Both the position numbers and the translations under genes were made by a program. 64,000 bases of DNA, from positions 62,001-126,000 of the forward strand of contig CAZGSL010000001.1 of the NCBI GenBank assembly GCA_964528445.1. Reading direction: 5' to 3'. This document shows, one piece after another, positions 26,934 through 35,419 of this stretch. Below the pieces are notes generated by a model, which was not told where the DNA came from, made no database searches, and was given only the letters and a program-made list of their open reading frames with translations. Position 1 is the stretch's first letter. Each line of letters begins with the position of its first letter. This DNA comes from JAXHMM01 sp964528445 (GTDB lineage Bacteria > Bacteroidota > Rhodothermia > Balneolales > Balneolaceae).

Positions 26934-27044
26934 CTTGCGTTCTTAATTCAGGCGGCTGGGAGGGGGATAAGCCTGTGGGATACTTAAAAAGTACTTTTTT
27001 GATCCCACAGGCTTATCCCCCTCCCTATACTTGCGATTCAGGCG
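26934..27044. repeat. 68-bp palindrome flanked by direct repeats (MITE-like or bidirectional terminator)
   Basis: Two perfectly complementary 24-base arms lie at 26958-26981 and 27002-27025. The outer end is GGGAGGGGG and the inner end TGTGGGAT. The 20-base centre contains the smaller palindrome AAAAAGTACTTTTT (26986-26999). ATTCAGGCG occurs on both sides (26946-26954 and 27036-27044), each preceded by CTTGCG (26934-26939, separated by 6 bases, and 27030-27035, adjacent). It lies between tolC and the oxidoreductase gene, both on the plus strand. It could be a small non-autonomous insertion with duplicated target or a strong hairpin terminator. The hairpin is certain; its origin is not. Confidence 0.75.
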
Positions 27045-27095
27045 AAAGCTCCTAACTTTACGCGAAACGAAAACCGCGGGAAGAAGGGATGGATT

Positions 27096-28490
27096 ATGGA
27101 CGAACAGGACAAGGACGGGAAATTGAAATCCTCCGGCATGTCACGCAGGGATTTTCTGGGTACCTCCGCGCTTGCCGGAGCGGGATTCATGGTGGTTCCG
27201 CGACGCGTTCTGGGAGGAAGCGGGTATCGGGCTCCCAGCGATACGCTCAACATCGCCTCGGTCGGGGTGGGGGGAATGGGCGCGAACAACACCCAGGCCC
27301 TCTCCGATCTGGGAGAGAATATCTACGCGCTGTGTGACGTGGACGAAGAGTACGCCGCCGAAACGCTCTACAACTACCCGAAAGCCAAGAAGTATGTGGA
27401 TTTCCGGGAGATGCTGGAGCAGGAGCCCGAAATTGACGCGGTGGTGGTAGCCACCCCCGATCACTCCCATGCTGCGATCGCCATCCAGGCCATGCAGGAG
27501 GGCAAACATGTCTTTGTGCAGAAGCCGCTGGCCCGCACCCTTTACGAAGCGCGGCGCATGAGGGAAGTGGCGGAGGAGACCGGCGTGGTGACCCAGATGG
27601 GAAACCAGGGTCACTGCTACGACGGCACACGGAAGCTCGTAAACTGGATCCGCCAGGGAGCCATCGGTGAAGTCCGGAAAGTGGACTGCTGGACCAACCG
27701 CCCCACCGGTTTCTGGCCGCAGGGCGGGACGGTGAGCCGCCCCGACGAAATTCCGGTTGTTCCCTATACCATGCACTGGGATCTCTGGATTGGACCCGCC
27801 TCCTACCGCCCCTACCATCCCGATTACGCGCCGTTTGCCTGGAGGGGACGCTGGGACTTCGGGAGCGGCGCGCTGGGTGACATGGGCGCCCATATCATGG
27901 ACCAGCCCTTCTGGGCCCTGGAGCTTGGGAATCCCGATACGGTGCATGCCAGTCCCACACCTTTCAACGACGAGGCCTTCCCGGTGGGCTCAACCGTCTA
28001 CTACCGCTTCCCGGAAAGGAACGGACGGCCGGCGGTGGACCTGACCTGGCACGACGGGGGCATCAAGCCGCCCCGTCCGGCAGAACTGCCTGACGAGGAG
28101 TCCCTCGGTTCCTGGGGCGGCGGCATGCTGTTTCACGGTTCGGAGGGAATGCTGCAGGCGGACGTGTACGGGAACAATCCCCGTTTCATACCCTCCTCGC
28201 TGGGAGACGAAGTGGGAGAGCCTGAGATGGAGATTCCCCTCTCGCCGGGCATTCACGAGGAGTTTGTCAACGCCTGCAAGGGAGAGGGGGAGGCCAGCTC
28301 CCACTTCGACTACGCGGCGCGGCTGACGGAGACGATGATGCTGGGCAATGTCGCCATCCAGTTCAGCGAACAGCCGATGAAACTCCGGTGGGATTCGGAA
28401 AACCTGAGGGTTCCCAACCTGGAGGAGGCCAACGAGTGGCTGGACGAGCGGAACAATTTTCGTCCCGGATGGAGGGAGCTGATCGGCTAG
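27096..28490 (+). CDS. Tat-exported Gfo/Idh/MocA-family oxidoreductase
   Basis: A 464-aa NAD(P)-dependent oxidoreductase with a twin-arginine signal: MSRRDFLGTSALAGAGF at about residues 15-31, followed by a hydrophobic core. The Rossmann part contains VGVGGMGANNTQAL, and the usual EKP motif appears as VQKPLARTLYEA (Lys143). The middle WTNRPTGFWPQG and the RGRWDFGSGALGDMGAHIMD block match the large family of Tat-exported Gfo/Idh/MocA proteins of Bacteroidota and Planctomycetes, thought to act on sugars or glycans in the periplasm. The substrate is unknown. It stands alone after the palindrome at 26958-27025 and converges on the M20 peptidase. Confidence 0.92.
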   Translation: MDEQDKDGKLKSSGMSRRDFLGTSALAGAGFMVVPRRVLGGSGYRAPSDTLNIASVGVGGMGANNTQALSDLGENIYALCDVDEEYAAETLYNYPKAKKYVDFREMLEQEPEIDAVVVATPDHSHAAIAIQAMQEGKHVFVQKPLARTLYEARRMREVAEETGVVTQMGNQGHCYDGTRKLVNWIRQGAIGEVRKVDCWTNRPTGFWPQGGTVSRPDEIPVVPYTMHWDLWIGPASYRPYHPDYAPFAWRGRWDFGSGALGDMGAHIMDQPFWALELGNPDTVHASPTPFNDEAFPVGSTVYYRFPERNGRPAVDLTWHDGGIKPPRPAELPDEESLGSWGGGMLFHGSEGMLQADVYGNNPRFIPSSLGDEVGEPEMEIPLSPGIHEEFVNACKGEGEASSHFDYAARLTETMMLGNVAIQFSEQPMKLRWDSENLRVPNLEEANEWLDERNNFRPGWRELIG

Positions 28491-28504
28491 GTCCGGCGGA
28501 CGAC

Positions 28505-29875
28505 TCAGGCGTACTCCGGCAGGCGGCGGAAAAATTCCGCGGAGGTTTCGATCCCCCGGTAGAAATCCTTGAGCGAGAACTTCTCGTTGGGAGAGTGAAT
28601 GGCATCGCTGGTGAGGCCGAAGCCCATCAGTATGGACTGGGCTCCCAGCACCTTCTTGAAATCGGCCACGATGGGAATGGATCCCCCTTCCCGGGCATAG
28701 AGCGGCTCTTTGCCGTAGACCTCTTCGAAAGCGTCGGCTGCCGCCTTGAGGCCATAAAAGGAGAGATCGGTACTCGCCGGATGTCCCCCGTGATGCTCGG
28801 TCACCTCGACCTCCACCGTATCGGGAGCCAGTTCGTGGATGTATTCGGTAAAGAGGCGGGCGACGGTTTCGGGGTCCTGGTCAGGCACCAGGCGCATGCT
28901 GATCTTGGCCCCCGCCTTTGAGGGCAGAACGGTCTTGGCCCCCTCTCCCTGGTAGCCGCTCCACATCCCGTTTACGTCGATCGAGGGGCGCGCGGTGGTC
29001 CGCTCCAGGGTGCTGTAGCCTTCCTCCCCGTTCAGGGCCTTGAGGCCCAGCTCCTTTTTGTAGGCCTCGGGGTCGAAGGGCAGTTTCGCGAAGGCTTCCC
29101 TCTCCTCATCGGTAATCGGTTTCACGTCGTCGTAGAATCCGGGTATCTGGATGACACCGGCTTCGTCTTTCAGCCGGGCGATCATCCCGGATAGCACCAT
29201 GGCCGGGTTGTCCACCGCTCCGCCGTAAACGCCCGAATGGAGATCCCGGTTGGGACCGGTAAGATTCACCTCCATATACGCAAGCCCCCGGAGTCCGTAC
29301 GTCAGGGAGGGGGTATCCTCCGCGAACATGGCGGTGTCGGAGATGACCACCATGTCGCACTCCAGCAGTTCCCGGTGCTCGGTAATAAAAGGCACGAGAT
29401 GGGGAGAGCCGATCTCTTCCTCTCCCTCCAGGATGAATTTGATATTGACGGGGAAAGGGGTATCCGTCCTCCTGTACGCCTCAAGCGCCTTGCAGTGGGT
29501 AAACGACTGTCCCTTGTCGTCGCTCGCCCCGCGTGCATAGATCTTACCGTCGCGAAGCGTGGGTTCGAAAGGAGGTGTCTCCCAGAGGTCCAGCGGATCC
29601 GGGGGCTGTACGTCGTAATGGCCGTATACCAGTACCGTAGGACGGTCGCTTCCGGTTGTCAGCTCACCGTATACAATCGGGTTGCCCTCGGTTTCAAAAA
29701 GCTCAACACGGTCGAGATCCAGCGATTCCAGCTGTTTTTCCCAGAACCTGGCCGCCTCCCGCACGTCGTCCCGGTGGCTGGAGTCCGTGCTTACACTGGG
29801 TATGCGAAGCAGTTCATAAAGTTCCTCCCGAAAACGGTCCCGATTGTCGCGGATGTATTTTTTGAAATCGGCCAT
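28505..29875 (-). CDS. M20-family dipeptidase
   Basis: A 456-aa zinc aminoacylase/dipeptidase. The metal and catalytic residues are visible: VYGHYDVQPPDP (His86, Asp88), RGASDDKGQ (Asp119 bridging) and ILEGEEEIGSPHL (Glu152-Glu153). A dimerisation (lid) domain occupies about 185-330, and a late His belongs to the final zinc site. It is close to the CNDP/DapE-like 'dipeptidase' group that hydrolyses dipeptides in the cytoplasm. No signal peptide. It is the first minus-strand gene after a 79-bp gap from batE, and no operon link with the bat genes is evident. Confidence 0.92.
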   Translation of the reverse strand: MADFKKYIRDNRDRFREELYELLRIPSVSTDSSHRDDVREAARFWEKQLESLDLDRVELFETEGNPIVYGELTTGSDRPTVLVYGHYDVQPPDPLDLWETPPFEPTLRDGKIYARGASDDKGQSFTHCKALEAYRRTDTPFPVNIKFILEGEEEIGSPHLVPFITEHRELLECDMVVISDTAMFAEDTPSLTYGLRGLAYMEVNLTGPNRDLHSGVYGGAVDNPAMVLSGMIARLKDEAGVIQIPGFYDDVKPITDEEREAFAKLPFDPEAYKKELGLKALNGEEGYSTLERTTARPSIDVNGMWSGYQGEGAKTVLPSKAGAKISMRLVPDQDPETVARLFTEYIHELAPDTVEVEVTEHHGGHPASTDLSFYGLKAAADAFEEVYGKEPLYAREGGSIPIVADFKKVLGAQSILMGFGLTSDAIHSPNEKFSLKDFYRGIETSAEFFRRLPEYA

Positions 29876-29954
29876 GGGAAAAAAGCTGTTTGTGGTTTGG
29901 TAAGTGAGAAAGTAACAAAGCGCGGTCAGGCAGACAACGCCCGGTTTATGCGCG

Positions 29955-30761
29955 CTACAGCACCTTGAGGTGTTCGGCGGGAATCCATCCGTAGAGCCCG
30001 TTACTCATCCGAACGTAATACCATCCCCCGCGGTCGTGGCTGCGCCGGTGATCTACGGTAAAGGTATAGCCCTCGAAGGCCCGGCTCACGTTGGGGGCAT
30101 CCTCGCCGGGCTCTTCCCTGACGTCGGCCTCCTGCGTGACCATGACGGCGCGGCTGTACCGCTGGTCCAGGTGCCGGGCATAGAAACTGACGGCGATGAT
30201 CAGAACGCCGGCCGCAAGAAGCGAGAATCCCCCGTGTTTCAACACCGTCTGCCATCGCGAGCGAAACCACCGGATGACGATCAGGATCACGCCCAGGTTC
30301 AGCAGCAGGAGTCCCCCGCCCAGGAGCGTTCGGGCTCCGATATACTCCTGTATCCACTCAATGGCCCGTTGCCAGGGAAGTTTGGGAAGAACGGCTGACT
30401 GGCGGCTGAAACGGTTCTCCACAAATTCCAGTCCCTCCCGGGCCCGCTCCCTGGTTTCCCCGTACCCGCGGGCCTTCATAAAATAGTATTTGGCTTTTCC
30501 CAGCGAATCCACCCGGGTGTAGGCAATCCCCATGTTCAGGAACAGGGCCCCGGAGAGGTGATGATCGGACTCCAGCTCCCGGTACTCCTCCAGCGCGGCG
30601 TAATACTCTCCCTCCGTGAGGTATTGATTGGCGTTATCGAACCGGGCCTGCGGAGTGTTTTGCGCCTGCGCCGCCGTGGAGAGAAGAAGGGCCAGGGCTG
30701 CGACAAAAAAAAGCCGCCCCGCATACTGGTCCGATGTGATATGGGCGAGGATTCGAAGCAC
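29955..30761 (-). CDS. batE: BatE-like TPR/SH3 domain protein
   Basis: A 268-aa membrane protein with a signal peptide (cleavage likely after TAAQAQ near residue 34). TPR-like helices span about 35-115 (ANQYLTEGEYYAALEEYREL). Two membrane segments follow at about 145-165 and 177-195. A C-terminal bacterial SH3 domain (EADVREEPGED... GWYYVRMSNGLYGWIPAEHLKVL) closes the protein. This layout is that of BatE of the Bacteroides aerotolerance operon. The GTG start at 30761 directly abuts the TAG of batD, so the genes are translationally linked. Molecular role is unknown; the family is associated with oxygen tolerance and envelope stress. Confidence 0.85.
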   Translation of the reverse strand: MLRILAHITSDQYAGRLFFVAALALLLSTAAQAQNTPQARFDNANQYLTEGEYYAALEEYRELESDHHLSGALFLNMGIAYTRVDSLGKAKYYFMKARGYGETRERAREGLEFVENRFSRQSAVLPKLPWQRAIEWIQEYIGARTLLGGGLLLLNLGVILIVIRWFRSRWQTVLKHGGFSLLAAGVLIIAVSFYARHLDQRYSRAVMVTQEADVREEPGEDAPNVSRAFEGYTFTVDHRRSHDRGGWYYVRMSNGLYGWIPAEHLKVL

Positions 30762-32540
30762 CTAGAGCTCTTTCATCAGTTTTTCCAGGGTGCTCTGTGC
30801 CAGATCTACATGCGACTTCAGGTACTCGTGCGTGGTATCGGGGGCGTAGCTGATTGTCGCGCATTTGTCAAGCAGCAGCCGGATGTTCTTGACCAGTTCG
30901 GGATTGACGCCCTCCTCCTCAAGCGCGGAAACATACTGCTGAATGGAGAGGCCGGCTTCGGGCAGTCCCAGTCGGTCGCCGATGAATCCGGTCAGCGCTT
31001 TCTGCAGGCGGTGATATGCCTCCTTGACCGCCCCCTCCCTCGACAGTTGAATGGCCTCCCGGAGCTGCTCGTCTGCTTTCTCGGGAGCCCTTACCGAACG
31101 GGCGAAGCTGCGGTTGCTGTTCATCTTCTCGTGATAGGTTTTCTGCCAGTACCCTACGGCGAGCAGCAGCAGGGGGAACGTGATGCCGGTCCAGAACCAC
31201 CAACGGTCCAGCAGGCCGCCCGATCTCGGGCCGGTCCAGCTGGTCAGCCCGGTCACCGGCTGCACGGCGAGAGATCGGTAATCGGCGGAGGGTGTGACGG
31301 CATCGGGACTCCGAACGGCGTTAACGGTAAGGGCAGGCAGGGTCTGCTGCCGGTAATCCTCGATTTCGGGATCGTACCACGAGAGGGTTGTTTCGGGGAT
31401 GGTGTGACTGCCCGGGGTACGGGCCACTACGACGTCCGTAAATATTTTCCTGCCGCTTATCCTGCGGTTTTCCCGGTTGATCATGGTATTTTCCCGGGGC
31501 GTATAGGTTTCCAGTCCGTCGGGAAACGGGTACTCTGGGCCCGAGAGCAGCGGAAGATTGCCGGTTCCGCTGATCACGGTTTCAATTTCGATGGATTCCC
31601 CCACCGTAACTTCCCGCCTGGAGATGTTCCGGCTGATGTTGAAATCGCCTACACCCACGGTCGCATGGTCCCCCTCGCGGTCAGGAAGCGGCCGAACGTT
31701 CAGGGTCAGGGGATCGCTTTCAAGTTCGACCTGCCGCTGGTTGGATCCGAATCCCCCGAAAAAACTGCTGAAGGGATCGTCTCTCGAAGAGGTGGAGCGT
31801 ACCGTCGTCACCACCTCGTAGGGACTGATGGTCAGCTCTCCCGACTTGGTGGGGAAAAGGGAAAACTGCAGGAGGCTGACCCGGTTGTAGCGAACGCCGT
31901 TCAGGACGGTGGTCTCGGCCCGCCGCCTGCTTTGGGTGTTGTCCAGCTCCTCTTTCCAGAATCCCTCGGCTTTCCACCCGGGCACCGGCTGGAAAGAGTT
32001 CACCTCCAGTTCGTCCCTGAAGTAGAGCACGACGTCGGCGATCAGTTGCTGGCCGGAGACCGGGCGCTCGTCGCTGACCTCCATCTCCAGGTAGATCTCA
32101 GGCCGTGAATCGGCGGAGGGATTATCGGCTGATTCGTTCCGGTCAATGACGGTAACGCGGATAGCGTTTGTTTCGTGGCGGTTCCCGTCGATGGTGACGG
32201 GAACGGAGGGAATTTCATAGGTGCCGCTGTTTTCGGCGGTCAGGTAGTAGGTGTAGGCGTAACTCGTGCTGCTGCGGCCGTTGATGAAATTAAAGCTGCG
32301 GGAGGTGGAGGGCGTGTTGCTGAGCAGGCGGAAACCTGGAATATCCGGAATATCGGGACGGGATACATCGGTGAAATTCCCGCTGATCTCGATGGTAAAC
32401 TCCACACGTTCTCCGGTATAGATCGTGTTTTGGGAGATCGTGGCTTCCACATTGGGAGAGGTCTGGCCCCTGGCGATCCCGGCGGTAAGCGCAATCAGCA
32501 GTACGCAAAAGAGGCCCGCGTGCTTACCAGTCCTTTTCAT
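30762..32540 (-). CDS. batD: BatD-family protein
   Basis: A 592-aa exported protein. A signal peptide (GLFCVLLIALTAGIARG) precedes an extracytoplasmic region of beta-rich repeats with the family motif VEATISQNTIYTGERVEFTI near the mature N-terminus and VGESIEIETVISGTGNLPLL in the middle. One membrane helix is at about 446-462, and a cytoplasmic helical tail follows. This is the BatD (oxygen tolerance) architecture. It is the middle gene of batC-batD-batE, overlapping batC by 17 bp and abutting batE. BatD acts with von Willebrand-type BatA/BatB proteins in Bacteroides; those genes are not next to it here. Confidence 0.9.
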   Translation of the reverse strand: MKRTGKHAGLFCVLLIALTAGIARGQTSPNVEATISQNTIYTGERVEFTIEISGNFTDVSRPDIPDIPGFRLLSNTPSTSRSFNFINGRSSTSYAYTYYLTAENSGTYEIPSVPVTIDGNRHETNAIRVTVIDRNESADNPSADSRPEIYLEMEVSDERPVSGQQLIADVVLYFRDELEVNSFQPVPGWKAEGFWKEELDNTQSRRRAETTVLNGVRYNRVSLLQFSLFPTKSGELTISPYEVVTTVRSTSSRDDPFSSFFGGFGSNQRQVELESDPLTLNVRPLPDREGDHATVGVGDFNISRNISRREVTVGESIEIETVISGTGNLPLLSGPEYPFPDGLETYTPRENTMINRENRRISGRKIFTDVVVARTPGSHTIPETTLSWYDPEIEDYRQQTLPALTVNAVRSPDAVTPSADYRSLAVQPVTGLTSWTGPRSGGLLDRWWFWTGITFPLLLLAVGYWQKTYHEKMNSNRSFARSVRAPEKADEQLREAIQLSREGAVKEAYHRLQKALTGFIGDRLGLPEAGLSIQQYVSALEEEGVNPELVKNIRLLLDKCATISYAPDTTHEYLKSHVDLAQSTLEKLMKEL

Positions 32541-33231
32541 TGGAGTTTGTGCTCGATTCCGTTTTTTGTTTCTTGAATTCCTTCAGCAGGTCTCTCTCTT
32601 TCTGTTCAAGCGCCTGAAGGATCTTTTCGGCCTCGGCTTTGCTTATCTGGCTGTTTTGCTGGCGTTGTTGCTGGTTTTGCTGTTGTTGCTCCTGCTGTTC
32701 CGGGTTCTGCTCCTGATTTTGCTGATTCTGCTGCTGTTGCTGCTGGTCCTGTTGATTCTGCTGGTTTTGCTGGTTCTGACTCTGCTGCTGATTCTGTTGC
32801 TGCTGTTGCTGCTCCTGCTCCTGCTGCTTTTGCATCGCCAGTTCGTAGTTGTGCTTGGCGTCGGCATCGCCGTTCCGGTAGCGGAGCGCGTTCCGGTAGT
32901 AGTCCAGGGCCCGGTCCCATTGCTGGCCGTCCGTATAGATGTTGCCGATATTGTAGTTGGCCCTGGCTTCGTCACGCGGATCATCCGTCATCGATTTGTA
33001 CTGTTCGAATGTCCGGACGGCCTCTTCGCTCTTGCCGGTTTTGGCCAGCGCGTTCCCCAGGTTGAAATAGAGTCTGGCATTGTCGGGCTCGCTGTCAATA
33101 GCCTGCCGGTAGAGTTCAACCGCTTTTTCATACTCCCCGTTTCTGTAGGCTTCGTTGGCCTTGCGGGCGTCATCCGGGGAGGCCCCCGCCAGGAGAATGG
33201 CAAGTGACAGTATGAGGATTCTTCTTATCAT
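32524..33231 (-). CDS. batC: BatC-like TPR protein with a Gln/Asn-rich tract
   Basis: A 235-aa protein with a short signal-like N-terminus (MIRRILILSLAILLAGAS). Three TPR units span about residues 18-125 (ANEAYRNGEYEKAVELYRQA, FNLGNALAKTGKSEEAVRTF and similar). Residues about 135-200 are almost only Gln and Asn with a few Glu and Ser. A charged Lys/Glu helix closes the protein. The TPR part matches BatC, which scaffolds the Bat complex in the periplasm. It is the first gene of the bat operon and overlaps batD by 17 bp. The Gln/Asn tract is unusual and probably variable in length. Confidence 0.85.
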   Translation of the reverse strand: MIRRILILSLAILLAGASPDDARKANEAYRNGEYEKAVELYRQAIDSEPDNARLYFNLGNALAKTGKSEEAVRTFEQYKSMTDDPRDEARANYNIGNIYTDGQQWDRALDYYRNALRYRNGDADAKHNYELAMQKQQEQEQQQQQQNQQQSQNQQNQQNQQDQQQQQQNQQNQEQNPEQQEQQQQNQQQRQQNSQISKAEAEKILQALEQKERDLLKEFKKQKTESSTNSNEKDW

Positions 33232-33286
33232 AGCGTGTTTTTTCCTGAAAATCGTTAACGAACGAATCGCCGCCAGATTGTGAAAG

Positions 33287-34048
33287 CTAGTCCATGCTTT
33301 CTGCCAGCGCGAGGGTCTCCTCGTCCATTTTCATGTTGGTGAAGACATTGGATACGTCGTCGTTCTCCTCAAATTGTTCCATCAGTCTGAAATTGGAGCG
33401 GGCCGTCTTCTCATCCACTTTGACTTCCGTGATGGGAATACGGATCAGTTCGGAAGATTCCACCTCGTAATCGAACGCCTCGAGGGCCTCCTTCACCTCA
33501 AACATCTTTTCCCGTCCGGTGGTGACGGCAAAATACTCCTCCTCCGCGTCAATCTCCTCCGCGCCGGCGTCGATGGCGTTCAGCATGAACTCCTCTTCGT
33601 CATGGTCGTTTCTGACCACCCGGACCATCCCTTTCTGATTGAAGAGGTATCCCACCGATCCGTCGGTGCCCAGGTTACCGCCGTGCTTGGAGAAGAGATA
33701 ACGAATGTCGGCCACCGTGCGGTTGTAATTGTTGGTGGTCACCTCTATGAAATAGGCAATGCCTCCCGGGCCGTATCCTTCGTAGGTGGCGTCTTCGTAG
33801 CGCCCCTCTCCCTCATCCAGTTCGCCTGTCCCTTTCTTAATGGCTCGCTCGATGTTGTCTTTGGGGACATTGTCGCTCTTGGCGTTGTCAATGGCCATGC
33901 TGAGGCGGGGATTCGTATCGGGATCGCCGCCTCCTTCCCGGGCGGCCACGGAGATCTCCCTCAGGTGCTTGTTGAAGATCTTGTTCCGTTTTTTGTCTTC
34001 ACGGGCCTTCTTGTGCTTGATGTTGGCCCATTTGGAATGACCTGCCAT
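33287..34048 (-). CDS. yebC: YebC/PmpR-family protein
   Basis: A 253-aa protein starting MAGHSKWANIKHKKAREDKK, the unmistakable YebC N-terminus. The NPRLSMAIDNAKSDNVPKDNIERAIKKG block and the acidic C-terminal domain follow. YebC-family proteins act as transcription regulators (PmpR type) and/or relieve ribosome stalling at proline-rich motifs. The two subtypes cannot be told apart here with confidence. It is divergent from bshA over 224 bp. The ATG has no strong ribosome site. Confidence 0.95.
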   Translation of the reverse strand: MAGHSKWANIKHKKAREDKKRNKIFNKHLREISVAAREGGGDPDTNPRLSMAIDNAKSDNVPKDNIERAIKKGTGELDEGEGRYEDATYEGYGPGGIAYFIEVTTNNYNRTVADIRYLFSKHGGNLGTDGSVGYLFNQKGMVRVVRNDHDEEEFMLNAIDAGAEEIDAEEEYFAVTTGREKMFEVKEALEAFDYEVESSELIRIPITEVKVDEKTARSNFRLMEQFEENDDVSNVFTNMKMDEETLALAESMD

Positions 34049-34272
34049 AAGAGGTAACAGTAATCGTTATTTGGGATGATTTCCGGTTCGGTGAAACTCG
34101 CCTTGCCCAAGGTGCCCAATATAAGAGTTAGGCGGCATTGCACCTAATACGGGACCGCCGCCGAACCCCGGAATGCAACCGGTCCTCTTCTTTGTTAGCC
34201 CCTATGTGTCATACTATGGGAGCGGCTCCGCCGTTTCAGGCAGTGAGGTCAATCGATCACGAATTTTCCAGG

Positions 34273-35418
34273 ATGAAGATAGGAATTGTTTGTTATCCCA
34301 CTTTCGGAGGAAGCGGGGTGGTGGCTACGGAACTGGCCAAGGAGCTGGCGCAGCGCGACCACCAGATTCATATCCTGAGTTACGAGCGGCCGGCCCGCCT
34401 GGGCGCCCTTCAGACCAACATCTCTTTTCACGAGGTAAACCTGGTTACCTATCCCCTGTTTGAATATCCGCCGTACGACCTGGCCCTGGCTAACCAGATG
34501 GTGAACCTGATTGATCACGAGGGCATCGATCTCCTGCATGTCCACTACGCCATTCCCCACGCCACCAGCGCGTACCTCGCCAAACAGATCCTGGGAGAGA
34601 AAGCCGCACATGTGCCTATTATCACCACGTTGCACGGGACGGACATCACGCTGGTGGGCAGCGATCCCAGTTACAAAAACGTGGTCGATTTCTCCATCAA
34701 CCAGAGTGACGGCGTGACCGCCGTCTCAAATTACCTGAGGGAGGAGACCCTGGACCGTTTTGACATTCGCCGCGAGATAGAGGTCATTCCCAACTTTATC
34801 GACCTGCAACGCTTTCGCAAATCTGACAAGGAGCATTTCAAACGCAGCATCGGCCAGGCCGGGGAGAAAGTGATCGTGCATGTTTCCAACTTTCGCGAGG
34901 TCAAGCGTGTGCCGGACGTGGTAGAGGTTTTCCACCGGATGCTGGAGGGCGGTCTGAAAGCGAAGCTGCTGCTGGTCGGAGACGGGCCCGACCGGCAGAG
35001 CGCCGAAAAAAAATGCCGGGAGCTGGGCGTCTGCGACCAGGTGCGGTTTCTCGGCAAGCAGGATCAGGTAGAGGAGATTTTATCGGTGGCCGACCTGTTC
35101 CTCATCCCCTCGGGTTCGGAAACCTTCGGCTTGGCGGCCCTGGAGGCGATGAGCTGCAGCGTCCCGGTGATCAGCTCCGATATCGGGGGACTCCCGGAGC
35201 TGAATATTCACGGAGAGACCGGGTACCTGTGCGAACTGGGGGACGTACAGGATATGGCCGAGCACGGTCTGAGGATCCTGGGGAACGAGGAGCTGCACGA
35301 GGAGATGTCCCGCAAGGCCCGAAAGCGGGCCGAAGAGTTTGAAATGAGTACGGTCGTCACCCGCTACGAAGAGTACTACCAGAGCGTACGCGAGCGGATG
35401 ACCCCAGCGCTGGGTTGA
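34273..35418 (+). CDS. bshA: N-acetyl-alpha-D-glucosaminyl L-malate synthase
   Basis: GT4 glycosyltransferase for the first step of bacillithiol synthesis: UDP-GlcNAc plus L-malate. The 381-aa protein begins MKIGIVCYPTFGGSGVVATE, the BshA hallmark, followed by HVHYAIPHATSAYLAKQ, TTLHGTDITLVGSDPSYK and the nucleotide-sugar site SGSETFGLAALEAMSC. The frame is open back to 34138, but those 45 residues are not family-like, so the ATG at 34273 is chosen. It indicates that the organism uses bacillithiol as low-molecular-weight thiol. bshB and bshC are not in the window. It converges on sucC with a 1-bp gap. Confidence 0.95.
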   Translation: MKIGIVCYPTFGGSGVVATELAKELAQRDHQIHILSYERPARLGALQTNISFHEVNLVTYPLFEYPPYDLALANQMVNLIDHEGIDLLHVHYAIPHATSAYLAKQILGEKAAHVPIITTLHGTDITLVGSDPSYKNVVDFSINQSDGVTAVSNYLREETLDRFDIRREIEVIPNFIDLQRFRKSDKEHFKRSIGQAGEKVIVHVSNFREVKRVPDVVEVFHRMLEGGLKAKLLLVGDGPDRQSAEKKCRELGVCDQVRFLGKQDQVEEILSVADLFLIPSGSETFGLAALEAMSCSVPVISSDIGGLPELNIHGETGYLCELGDVQDMAEHGLRILGNEELHEEMSRKARKRAEEFEMSTVVTRYEEYYQSVRERMTPALG

Positions 35419-35419
35419 A

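Noticed and set aside
34103..34114. Short palindrome CCTTGCCCAAGG between yebC and bshA
   Set aside because: Five-base arms are common by chance and there is no T-tract or second copy.
34138..34272. Upstream extension of bshA by 45 residues
   Set aside because: BshA proteins begin at MKIGI; the extension is arginine- and serine-rich and not conserved in the family.
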